A stretch of DNA of 64,000 bases from Prolixibacteraceae bacterium (GTDB taxonomy: Bacteria; Bacteroidota; Bacteroidia; Bacteroidales; Prolixibacteraceae), in NCBI GenBank assembly GCA_021740385.1, contig JAIOZY010000003.1, positions 116,178-180,177 on the forward strand, read 5' to 3'. The notes beneath the pieces were generated by a model, which was not told where the DNA came from, did no database searches, and saw only the letters and a list, made by a program, of their open reading frames with translations. The translations under genes and the position numbers were made by a program. Shown in pieces: positions 9,063-16,196 of the stretch; the first letter of the stretch is position 1, and every line of letters starts with the position of its first letter.

Positions 9063-10400
9063 TTAAAAGACGATTCTAATTTTTTTCAATCTGATATCTT
9101 TCAGTGGCCTGAAATCGTTTTTTGTGGGCAACATGGTTATTTCATCGGCAATTTCGAGCCCCGATACCACTTCGCCAAAAACGGTGTATGAACCGTCGAG
9201 ATGCGGCGCCCCGCCAATGGTTTTGTATGTGTTCCGTTGTTCTTCGGAAAAAGTTATCCCGTTTTCTCCTTCAATTTCATCCAACTCTTCATCGTGGTAC
9301 AAACGGCCGGTTACAATGTAAAACTGAGAACCGTCGCTACGGCGTTTCCTGTTTTTGGTATCGGGTTTGCGGGGTGAACCTATTGCCCCGCGTTTATGAT
9401 AAATTCCCTTAACAATATGAGCAGGCAAGGTATATCCCGGCCCTTTCCAACCTACAATATCATCGGATTGGGCATAACGGGTGTCGGCCGCTCCGGTTTG
9501 AATACCAAAGTCGCGTATTACCCGGTGTATGAGCAAACTATCGAAATATCCCTCTTCGGCCAATTGGATAAAATTATCGCGGTATGTGGGTATTTCGTTA
9601 TACAGTTTAATGGCAATGTTTCCTTTATCGGTTTCAAGAATAATTTGTTTAATGGCCTTGTTCCTTTGTGCATCGGGGTTTCCAATGGCAGAAAGCGGTT
9701 TGTCCGATTTTCCTTTTTTCAAAACATCGAGTAAAAAAAGCGCCGGTACAGCAAAATATTCTTTTTGGTACATCACCTCGAGCGAAGCAGCCATTCCCAG
9801 CACGGTTCCGTTCGAAACAAAAACCGGTGCCCCTTCGGTGCTTTTTAATATATGGTTGGTGATGCTAAACAATTCCCTGCCCTGAACCATTTTTTCCTGC
9901 AAACATTTTCCGGTATGAACCGGTATTGTGTTGCCGCGTTTTGGTGCAATAACCGATGTTTTGATTCCTTGTATTTTTTTTCCGCCAAAAAGTGTCAGCG
10001 GTTCCAATTCGGCTTTTCCGGCCATTAAAACGATCACATTACCTGTACGGTCGTAATTATAGTAACGGGTAACTTCAAACGACCTGCTGCCATCGTGCGG
10101 GATTAAAACGGCACGGGTTGCTTCCCTGAACAGGTGAAACGGTGCTGCTATTTTATCGGAAGTTATGGCAAAGCCCTGCCCTTTTTCTAAAATTCGTTCT
10201 CCATCATAAGTCTGTATGGAATAAACCGATTTTGAAAGGGCTGAAAACGATACTCCTTTTTTTTCAGGCTGCTCATTTGAAGCGGGTTCTTTTTGGATTG
10301 TTTCTTCTTTTTCGGGCTCTGCTTTACCATCGCGGTTTGCACAACTGGTAAAAACAAAAAGAAACAGCAACCAAACAAAACCTTTTAAAATACGTACCAT
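9063..10400 (-). CDS. Lipoprotein: degenerate trypsin-like domain fused to cyclophilin-type prolyl isomerase
   Basis: 445 residues. The N-terminus is a lipoprotein signal (FTSC, Cys about 20) and a Glu/Lys-rich linker. Residues about 50-230 look like an HtrA-type trypsin fold: GQGFAIT, then the His segment AAPFHLF (His about 89), then STEGAPVF where the Ser of GNSGGP should be. There the nucleophile is Glu (about 189), and the Asp region also looks altered (YDRTGNVIVL), so it is probably inactive as a protease. Residues about 251-445 are a cyclophilin with LIHRVIRDFGIQTG, SQFYIVTG and YTVFGEVVSG; the catalytic Arg and the QF pair are kept. The family speeds cis-trans proline isomerisation during folding of exported proteins. 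Third gene of a three-cyclophilin operon. Confidence 0.87.
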   Translation of the reverse strand: MVRILKGFVWLLFLFVFTSCANRDGKAEPEKEETIQKEPASNEQPEKKGVSFSALSKSVYSIQTYDGERILEKGQGFAITSDKIAAPFHLFREATRAVLIPHDGSRSFEVTRYYNYDRTGNVIVLMAGKAELEPLTLFGGKKIQGIKTSVIAPKRGNTIPVHTGKCLQEKMVQGRELFSITNHILKSTEGAPVFVSNGTVLGMAASLEVMYQKEYFAVPALFLLDVLKKGKSDKPLSAIGNPDAQRNKAIKQIILETDKGNIAIKLYNEIPTYRDNFIQLAEEGYFDSLLIHRVIRDFGIQTGAADTRYAQSDDIVGWKGPGYTLPAHIVKGIYHKRGAIGSPRKPDTKNRKRRSDGSQFYIVTGRLYHDEELDEIEGENGITFSEEQRNTYKTIGGAPHLDGSYTVFGEVVSGLEIADEITMLPTKNDFRPLKDIRLKKIRIVF

Positions 10401-10405
10401 TGGTA

Positions 10406-11215
10406 TTATTTTATCATTTTAACAGTCATTTTTACATCGGTGATTGGCCGGTTATTTGAATCGGTTTTCAGTGCTGCAATTTTATCGATTACCTCCAAAC
10501 CGCTTATCATTTCGCCATAAACCGTGTATTCATTTTCAAGCTCGGGTGCACCACCAATCGTTGTAAAAGCTTCGCGTTGCTCGGGCGTAAATTCCAGTTT
10601 CCCGCCGGCCAGGGCGTACAACATTTCAATTTCGGCTTTAATATCTTCGGCCATTTCTTTGGCTTCGTCAATTTTGTTTTCGGCCTTTAATTGCCTGAAA
10701 ATTTTCCGCTTTTCGGGTGGATAAACTTTTGAAATAATTTTTTTTCGGATGGGCCTGTTCACGGCCAGTTCAAGCGTGTCGAGCTGACCGTGTGTGTAAG
10801 TGCGTCCCTGCACAACAAAAAATTGTGAAATATCGCTCTGCTTAAAAATATTTACTTCATCGGGCTGGCGTGGTGCACATAAAGCCCCTTTTTTACAAAT
10901 GCGGTGTTTTAAAATTTCATCGTTCACGGTTTTTGACGGATCGCCATAACCAATGTATTTGCCTGGCGGGGCATTCCTTGAATCTTTCGAACCGCCTTGT
11001 ATAATGTAACCGTCGATTACCCGGTAAAACAAGGTTCCGTTAAAGTGGCCTTTGTTAACCAGTTCCAAAAAACCATCGCGGTGTAGCGGTGTATCGTCGT
11101 ACAAAACAAAAGTCATATCGCCCATGTTTGTCGAAACAAGCACTTTGTTGGTTTGCCCTTTTAAAACAAGAACGCTGAAAATAAGAAAAAAAAATACGGT
11201 TGTTTTATGAAACAT
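10406..11215 (-). CDS. Secreted cyclophilin-type peptidyl-prolyl isomerase
   Basis: 269 residues with a signal peptide (about 1-20, ending VLKGQ). Cyclophilin motifs are readable: FYRVIDGYIIQGG, SQFFVVQG and NEYTVYGEMISG. A charged helical insertion of about 65 residues sits between the SQFFVVQG strand and TTIGGAPELENEY; the sister protein encoded upstream has an equivalent insert. The canonical active-site His is Tyr (EYTVYG), as in the two neighbours. It lies 5 nt upstream of the trypsin-like/cyclophilin fusion and 52 nt downstream of the first cyclophilin, so the three are very likely one transcript. Confidence 0.92.
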   Translation of the reverse strand: MFHKTTVFFFLIFSVLVLKGQTNKVLVSTNMGDMTFVLYDDTPLHRDGFLELVNKGHFNGTLFYRVIDGYIIQGGSKDSRNAPPGKYIGYGDPSKTVNDEILKHRICKKGALCAPRQPDEVNIFKQSDISQFFVVQGRTYTHGQLDTLELAVNRPIRKKIISKVYPPEKRKIFRQLKAENKIDEAKEMAEDIKAEIEMLYALAGGKLEFTPEQREAFTTIGGAPELENEYTVYGEMISGLEVIDKIAALKTDSNNRPITDVKMTVKMIK

Positions 11216-11267
11216 ACGCTGAAAAATCGTTTTCTATTTTACAAACGGGATTCATTCTTTTCCCGGG

Positions 11268-12092
11268 CTAATCAATTAATTCAATCTCCATTTCGATGTT
11301 TTCAATGGGCCTGTCGCCCTGTCCGGTTTCAACGTTAGCAATGGAGTCGATCACTTCAAAACCTTCAATCACTTCGCCAAATACGGTATATGTATCGTCG
11401 AGGTGGGGCGTACCACCAACAGTTGTATAAACGTCCCGGCGCTCTTCGGATATTTTAAAACTTTGTTTTTCTATATTTTTTTGAGCCATTTCCTGAATGG
11501 AGATCATTATGGCATTGGCACTGTCAATTTTGCCTGCCTGTTGTAGTTGTCGTATTTCATCTTTACGTTCACCAAACAATTTCATTTCTTCTTTTCGTTG
11601 TGCCTTGAATTTCAGCTTGTCTTCAAACTGTGTCAACGCTTCGCCGGTATATACTTCGCCCTGAACAATGTAAAATTGCGAGCCCGATGATTTTCGCTCG
11701 GGGTTTACCCTGTCGCCGGAACGGGCAGCGGCTATTGCCCCTTTTTTATGAAAATGTGCCGGCACAAATTCGGCCGGAATCTGGTAGCCCGGTCCGCCAT
11801 TTCCAAGGCGTTTGTTTTGGGATGCATTTTTCGACTGCGGATCTCCGCCCTGTATCATGAAATTTTTAATTACACGATGAAAAAGCAGCCCATTGTAAAA
11901 ATCTTCTTTTACCAGCTTAATGAAATTATCGCGGTGTAATGGTGTATCGTTGTACAACACGGCGGTCATGTTACCGTATTTGGTTTTTATCAGCACTTTT
12001 TGCTGAGACTCTTCACCTGCAGGTTTTTTGGCCGAACAAGAAATGAGCGCCAGGGTTATTACTGCGGTTAAAAAAAATAATCGATGTTTCAC
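11268..12092 (-). CDS. Cyclophilin-type peptidyl-prolyl isomerase lipoprotein
   Basis: 274 residues; the signal ends LISC with the lipobox Cys at about 19, so it is a lipoprotein. Motifs FHRVIKNFMIQGGD, GSQFYIVQG and DTYTVFGEVIEG mark a cyclophilin, with a helical, charged insert of about 60 residues before VYTTVGGTPHLDD. This is the first gene of the (-) strand cluster of three cyclophilins plus the C_GCAxxG_C_C protein, and is divergent from the acetyltransferase. It probably folds exported proteins. Confidence 0.93.
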   Translation of the reverse strand: MKHRLFFLTAVITLALISCSAKKPAGEESQQKVLIKTKYGNMTAVLYNDTPLHRDNFIKLVKEDFYNGLLFHRVIKNFMIQGGDPQSKNASQNKRLGNGGPGYQIPAEFVPAHFHKKGAIAAARSGDRVNPERKSSGSQFYIVQGEVYTGEALTQFEDKLKFKAQRKEEMKLFGERKDEIRQLQQAGKIDSANAIMISIQEMAQKNIEKQSFKISEERRDVYTTVGGTPHLDDTYTVFGEVIEGFEVIDSIANVETGQGDRPIENIEMEIELID

Positions 12093-12276
12093 TGTAATGA
12101 AATTTGGTTAAATATTTATGTTTATTCAAAAATTACACTTTTTTACAAATATAAAACCTGCTTTTGTTTCTTATCCCGAAAATAGATTAATTATTTGTTT
12201 ATGTAAATCAACAACAGTTCCAATTCAATTTATAAATTTGCACAAACCTATTATTAAGCCAATAAATTATTTACCA

Positions 12277-12828
12277 ATGATTGCCCGTGAAATTGTTGTA
12301 AACAATGAAATTTCATTACGAATATTAACACAAAACCATGTTCGTGCCATTTATGATGCCATTGATCAAAACCGTGATTTTTTACGAAAATGGCTGCCTT
12401 TTGTTGATTCAACCCAAAGCGAAAATGATACATATGCTTTTGTAAAATCGGTTGTTGATGATGTTGAAAACCGGCAGGAAGTTTTTACGGTATGGTATCG
12501 AAAAGAATTTGCGGGTTTACTGGGACTAAAAGATATCGACTATTTCAACCGAAAATGTGAAATTGGTTATTGGCTGATAAAAAAAATGACCGGGAAAGGA
12601 ATTATGAGCCTCTCGGTTGAAAAGCTCATCGGTTTCGTTTTTTCAAACCTTGAAATGAACCGTATCACAATACGTTGCGGTGTTGGAAACAGTACAAGTA
12701 CAGCAATACCCAAAAAACTTGGTTTTACGTTTGAAGGAGTGGAACGCCATGGAGAAAAACATCATGCCAAATACATCGATCTCGAAGTATACAGTTTGCT
12801 GAAAAAAGAGTGGCATGATTTCCGTTAA
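12277..12828 (+). CDS. GNAT-family N-acetyltransferase, RimJ/RimL-like
   Basis: 183 residues when started at the ATG at 12277 (MIARE). The open frame extends 53 codons further upstream, but that stretch looks non-coding and runs towards the promoter of the divergent cyclophilin operon. The sequence follows the RimJ/RimL/ribosomal-protein-serine acetyltransferase pattern: ISLRILTQNHVRAIYDAI at the N-terminus, GYWLIKKMTGKGIM (acetyl-CoA loop, Q/RxxGxG-like with a divergent first position), NRITIRCGVGN, and KLGFTFEGVERH near the end. The substrate is unknown. A possible terminator follows at 12882-12903. Confidence 0.88.
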   Translation: MIAREIVVNNEISLRILTQNHVRAIYDAIDQNRDFLRKWLPFVDSTQSENDTYAFVKSVVDDVENRQEVFTVWYRKEFAGLLGLKDIDYFNRKCEIGYWLIKKMTGKGIMSLSVEKLIGFVFSNLEMNRITIRCGVGNSTSTAIPKKLGFTFEGVERHGEKHHAKYIDLEVYSLLKKEWHDFR

Positions 12829-12835
12829 TCAACAC

Positions 12836-12873
12836 AAAACGTACGTTCGTAACACCAAAACCTACGTTCGTAA
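12836..12873. repeat. Two 17-bp direct repeats spaced 21 bp apart
   Basis: AAAACGTACGTTCGTAA at 12836-12852 and AAAACCTACGTTCGTAA at 12857-12873 differ at one base. The 21-bp period is two helical turns, as expected for cooperative binding of a regulator on one face of DNA. They lie right after the acetyltransferase stop and about 40 bp upstream of the small-RNA promoter. Confidence 0.7.
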
Positions 12874-12911
12874 AAGAAAAAGGCACTTTCATAAATGAGT
12901 GCCCAAAATAA

Positions 12912-12943
12912 TTGACTTGATATATACATTTTTCATACTTTTG
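12912..12943 (+). promoter_or_regulatory. Bacteroidota-type promoter of a putative small RNA
   Basis: A TAnnTTTG -7 element (TACTTTTG, 12936-12943) lies 21 bp downstream of a TTG -33 element at 12912. No protein gene follows on this strand; the transcript would run straight to the terminator at 13015-13047. Confidence 0.55.
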
Positions 12944-12949
12944 AAGTGC

Positions 12950-13047
12950 TTAATCAAAACCAGTTTAATTTTCTCTTTTCCAACCACACACCCCAAGCGC
13001 ACAAGCTTAACTTCAGCCGGGAAGCCCCAATTTCCGGCTTTTTTTTT
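12950..13047 (+). ncRNA. Putative small RNA of about 100 nt
   Basis: This interval is bounded by a promoter (12912-12943) and a strong intrinsic terminator (13015-13047). It contains no start codon with a useful reading frame. It includes a C/A-rich single-stranded-looking stretch (around 12982-13003) and a small AAGC...GCTT stem before the terminator hairpin. The sequence matches no RNA family I recognise (not tmRNA, SRP, 6S or RNase P). The 3' end just meets the stop codon of the convergent S4 gene. The call rests on signal positions alone. Confidence 0.4.
13015..13047 (+). terminator. Rho-independent terminator
   Basis: A 9-bp stem AGCCGGGAA / TTTCCGGCT with a 7-nt loop is followed by eight T. 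It reads on the + strand and would end the putative small RNA or transcripts from the acetyltransferase gene. Confidence 0.75.
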
Positions 13048-13258
13048 ATCTAATTTTTACCCTTGTTTCAAATATTTCAACAATGTCGCCCTGACGCAAT
13101 TTTGCCCGTTTCCGCAGTTCTGTCATACCATTTACCAAAACCTGCTTGCCTTCGACCAGTTGTTTGGCATGGCCGCCACTTTCGGCAATACGTAAAAGTT
13201 TTAAAAGTTTGATTAATTCAATGTAATCACTTTTCAAAGCAAATTCTTCTGTTTTCAT
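13046..13258 (-). CDS. Small S4-domain RNA-binding protein (YaaA/YbcJ type)
   Basis: 70 residues made almost entirely of one S4 domain. Typical features are DYIELIKLLKLL, then SGGHAKQLVEGKQVLVNG (the RNA-binding alpha-L turn) and LRQGDIVEI. Proteins of this size and pattern (YbcJ, YaaA/RlbA) bind structured RNA; the target here is unknown. It starts 2 nt downstream of the MmcQ/YjbR stop, so the two are cotranscribed. Confidence 0.88.
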   Translation of the reverse strand: MKTEEFALKSDYIELIKLLKLLRIAESGGHAKQLVEGKQVLVNGMTELRKRAKLRQGDIVEIFETRVKIR

Positions 13259-13260
13259 TC

Positions 13261-13614
13261 TTACTGATTTAAAATTTTATTTGCCTCTTTTCGGGAAAGT
13301 GTTTTTAGTACCCGGTTGTAGGAATCTTCAATCCAATTATAAATCAGTTTGTCGGGCAGTGTTCCATCAATAATAACCGTATTCCAGTGTTTTTTATTCA
13401 TGTGATATCCCGGCAAAACAGCCGTGTGTTTTTCCCGGAGTTCAATGGCTGTTTCGGGATCACATTTCACGTTTATCGAAAAATTCCTGTTGAGCCCGGT
13501 GAGTAGAAACATTTTTCCACCTACTTTAAAAACCAATGTATTCTCATCGAAAGGAAAATCTTCGGTTACCCCCTTCATATTCAAACAATAATCCCTTAAT
13601 TCTTCGATATTCAT
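13261..13614 (-). CDS. MmcQ/YjbR family protein
   Basis: 117 residues, the family's usual length. Readable signature segments: LRDYCLNMKGVTEDFPFDE near the N-terminus, LVFKVGGKMFLL, and PGYHMNKKHWNTVII, the CyaY-like/double-wing DNA-binding fold. The function of the family is not defined. It lies between hemW (12 nt) and the S4 gene (2 nt) in a (-) strand operon. Confidence 0.9.
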   Translation of the reverse strand: MNIEELRDYCLNMKGVTEDFPFDENTLVFKVGGKMFLLTGLNRNFSINVKCDPETAIELREKHTAVLPGYHMNKKHWNTVIIDGTLPDKLIYNWIEDSYNRVLKTLSRKEANKILNQ

Positions 13615-13626
13615 TTTGTTTTCTTA

Positions 13627-14763
13627 TTAGAAAAAAAGCCCTGAAATTATCTGGTCTGTTAGCATAATCCCTTTTAACGGTACTTTTAATATATTCCCTT
13701 CCTTTTTTAAGCGGCCATTTTTAATATACGGTTTCGCTTTAAATATTAACTGCTCTTCAACACCTTTTCCAAAATTGGTTGAAATATATTTCAGGTCAAC
13801 TCCCCATTTTGTTCGTAAACGGGTTAAAAGATAATCGTTTATTTTTTCATTTAGCCCGAGTTGTTCACTTTCCCCGGGAAGAAACCCTTGTTTTATCTGT
13901 TTCATATAAGCCGAAATATCGGATACATTCCAATACCTTGTGCTTGTATTGTATGAATGGGCCGAAGGGCCAAGGCCAATATATTCCGTTTGATCCCAGT
14001 ATGCGCTGTTGTGCCTCGCGTAAAAACTCTTTTTGGCCAGGTTAGAAATTTCATATAATTCAAATTTATGTTGTCCGGCCACTTCAACGAGTTTTTCAAA
14101 CTGTTTTACGCTATCATCATCGTCCATTTCAGAAAAAAGCCCCTTTTTAAGGTCATTCCATAATCCGGTATTTTCGTGGTAAGTAAGGTGATATGCAGAA
14201 AGGTGTTGAATATTTAGATTAAAAGCTGTTTCAAGGTTTTTTTCCCACTTTTCCAATGTCATTCCCGGTATTCCGTAAATAAGGTCGATACTGATGTTTT
14301 CAAATCCTGCATCCTGCGCATATTTTATGGCTTCTATGGCTTGAAGCGCATTATGCCGGCGCCCCAAAAAAAGCAAATCGTCATCGGAAAACGATTGTAC
14401 ACCTATACTCAACCTGTTAACTCCTGTTTTTTTAAGTTGATGCAAATAATCTAAGGAAAAGTCATCGGGGTTTGCTTCGAGCGTTATTTCAGCTTGTTTA
14501 TCAACATTATAAACTGTAGAAACAGCCTGTAATAAGCCGGAAATATTTTCGCATGTAAGTAACGATGGGGTACCACCACCAAAATATACTGTTTTGATGC
14601 CCGTGTCGTTTAAAAAAATCTTTCGCAAATGAAGCTCCTTTTTCAATGCACCAACCAGTTCTTTCCGTTTTGATAAATCGATTGTGCTGTAAAAATCGCA
14701 ATAACGGCATCGTTTTTTGCAAAAGGGTATGTGAAAATATACTCCCGCCATTTTCTGTTTCAA
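13627..14763 (-). CDS. hemW: HemW-like radical SAM protein
   Basis: 378 residues. The radical SAM cluster motif is CKKRCRYCDF: Cys at 15, 19 and 22, followed by Phe instead of the fourth Cys of HemN, which marks HemW rather than coproporphyrinogen III dehydrogenase. The SAM-binding GGGTPSLL and the segments RLSIGVQSF and DLIYGIPGMTLEKW follow. HemW is thought to be a heme chaperone that delivers heme to membrane enzymes. First gene of the hemW-mmcQ/yjbR-S4 operon. Older annotations often call this HemN. Confidence 0.94.
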   Translation of the reverse strand: MKQKMAGVYFHIPFCKKRCRYCDFYSTIDLSKRKELVGALKKELHLRKIFLNDTGIKTVYFGGGTPSLLTCENISGLLQAVSTVYNVDKQAEITLEANPDDFSLDYLHQLKKTGVNRLSIGVQSFSDDDLLFLGRRHNALQAIEAIKYAQDAGFENISIDLIYGIPGMTLEKWEKNLETAFNLNIQHLSAYHLTYHENTGLWNDLKKGLFSEMDDDDSVKQFEKLVEVAGQHKFELYEISNLAKKSFYARHNSAYWDQTEYIGLGPSAHSYNTSTRYWNVSDISAYMKQIKQGFLPGESEQLGLNEKINDYLLTRLRTKWGVDLKYISTNFGKGVEEQLIFKAKPYIKNGRLKKEGNILKVPLKGIMLTDQIISGLFF

Positions 14764-14786
14764 TTTATAACCCGTGTTTTATTAAA

Positions 14787-14817
14787 TTTATCCATATTTG
14801 TTAAACCAATAAATTTG
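14787..14817 (+). promoter_or_regulatory. Bacteroidota-type promoter upstream of the VanZ-like gene
   Basis: TAAATTTG at 14810-14817 fits TAnnTTTG, with TTTA at 14787-14790 as a -33-like element 19 bp upstream. The VanZ-like ATG is 31 nt downstream. Confidence 0.4.
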
Positions 14818-14848
14818 TTCATTTGTTGGTAAAAAGAAAACCGCTATA

Positions 14849-15241
14849 ATGAAATTAAAAAAAATTACCTATTTATACCTTTTCGTATGGATTTCCGGTT
14901 TGTTATACGCTTCGCTAACCCCACCGCGGAATATCCCCGATTTTTTTCATTTTAAGAACATCGATAAGCTGGTTCATTTCATCATGTACCTTGGATTAAC
15001 CGTTTTACTCATTCCCGTATTGTTGAAAAAAGACCGTTATATTAAATGTTACATGCTATCGTTTTTAATTGCAACGGCAGCCGGCATTTTAATGGAATTT
15101 TTACAGTCGTCAATTACAAAATTTCGGTTTGGAAGTACCCTTGATGCTGTTGCCAATTTGCTGGGAATAATTACAGGAATTGTTCTGTTTGAACTAATTA
15201 TTAGAAAAACCCGCTTGAAAAACCTCTTTTTTAAAACCTGA
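14849..15241 (+). CDS. VanZ-like membrane protein
   Basis: 130 residues with about four hydrophobic segments. The VanZ-family pattern is visible in SLTPPRNIPDFFHFKNIDKL, HFIMYLGLTVLL, AGILMEFLQSSI and LDAVANLLGIITG, i.e. the conserved D-K-x-x-H-F, E-x-x-Q and D-x-x-x-N positions. VanZ gives low-level teicoplanin resistance in enterococci, but most chromosomal homologues have no known role. The 3' end overlaps the convergent Rrf2 gene by 11 nt. Confidence 0.88.
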   Translation: MKLKKITYLYLFVWISGLLYASLTPPRNIPDFFHFKNIDKLVHFIMYLGLTVLLIPVLLKKDRYIKCYMLSFLIATAAGILMEFLQSSITKFRFGSTLDAVANLLGIITGIVLFELIIRKTRLKNLFFKT

Positions 15242-15674
15242 TTTCTTCCCCCGATATTTCAAAATCTTCAATTATATCGGCCAGTGTTGTTTCCTGATAA
15301 AATGTTATCAGCTCGTTTCTTATTTGGTTAAAACGTTTATGAATGGGACAAGTCGAAATTTCTTCGGTGAAACAACTACAGGGTTCGAGGCGGATTATGC
15401 AGTTATTAAAATAACCCTCTCCCTCAACATTCAGCACAATGTCGTAAAGTGAAATTTCTTCAGGTTCACGTGCCAGCCAAAATCCGCCATTGGGACCTTT
15501 TATGGAATGAAGCAATTTTTTGCGAACCAGGTTTTGCAGAATTTTCCCCAGAAAAAAAGAAGGGATGTTTAGATCTTCGGTTATTTTTTTTATACCTATT
15601 TTTTTCTCTTTTCCGGCATAATTTGCAATATAAATTAACGACCGGATGGCATATTTGCAGGTGTTCGAGAGCAT
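15231..15674 (-). CDS. Rrf2-family transcriptional regulator
   Basis: 147 residues. Winged HTH at the N-terminus (KYAIRSLIYIANY, SFFLGKILQNLVRKKLL, GPNGGFWLAR). Cysteines at about 92, 99, 101 and 109 followed by His 112 resemble the Fe-S cluster ligands of IscR/NsrR proteins, so redox or NO sensing is plausible. No cysteine-desulfurase or nitric-oxide genes are nearby to suggest a target. Confidence 0.92.
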   Translation of the reverse strand: MLSNTCKYAIRSLIYIANYAGKEKKIGIKKITEDLNIPSFFLGKILQNLVRKKLLHSIKGPNGGFWLAREPEEISLYDIVLNVEGEGYFNNCIIRLEPCSCFTEEISTCPIHKRFNQIRNELITFYQETTLADIIEDFEISGEEIRF

Positions 15675-15744
15675 AATTTCAAATTGTACCTAATTAAATA
15701 TCAGTTTCTTTTTCTTTTTTAGTTTTTAAAAATAGCTTTTTAAT

Positions 15745-16185
15745 TTAACAAACGGGAATTTTTTTAATTCTTTTCAAATGTCTTCCTCCTTCAAATTCAG
15801 CATTTAAAAATGCGTCTACAATTTTAACCGCTTCTTCATCGGTGACAAAGCGAGCCGGAATTGCCAGAATATTGGCATTGTTGTGTTGCCTGGCAAGGCT
15901 TGCTATCTCGGGTATCCAACATAATGCCGACCGTATTCCCTGGTGCTTGTTTACCGTCATGTTTATTCCGTTGCCACTGCCACAAAGCGAAATGCCAAAA
16001 GTAAATTCCTTTTTTTCAACAGCTTCGGCCATGGGGTGAGCCCAATCGGCATAATCGCTGCTTTCGGCAGAAAATGCCCCAAAATCTTTTATTTCAATTC
16101 CTTTGTTTTGCAAGTGTTTAATTACTGCTTGTTTTCTTTCATACCCGGCGTGGTCAGATGCCAGCGCTATACTCAATTTATTCAT
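15745..16185 (-). CDS. rpiB: Ribose-5-phosphate isomerase B
   Basis: 146 residues, standard RpiB length. It interconverts ribose 5-phosphate and ribulose 5-phosphate in the pentose phosphate pathway. Seen motifs: ASDHAGYERK at the N-terminus, DYADWAHPMAEAV, SLCGSGNGINMTVNKHQGIRSALC (catalytic Cys and anion hole), and RQHNNANILAIPARFV. It lies 11 nt downstream of the flippase gene, so probably cotranscribed. LacAB-type isomerases are related, but a single gene and these motifs favour RpiB. Confidence 0.95.
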   Translation of the reverse strand: MNKLSIALASDHAGYERKQAVIKHLQNKGIEIKDFGAFSAESSDYADWAHPMAEAVEKKEFTFGISLCGSGNGINMTVNKHQGIRSALCWIPEIASLARQHNNANILAIPARFVTDEEAVKIVDAFLNAEFEGGRHLKRIKKIPVC

Positions 16186-16196
16186 CTTGCTTTTTT

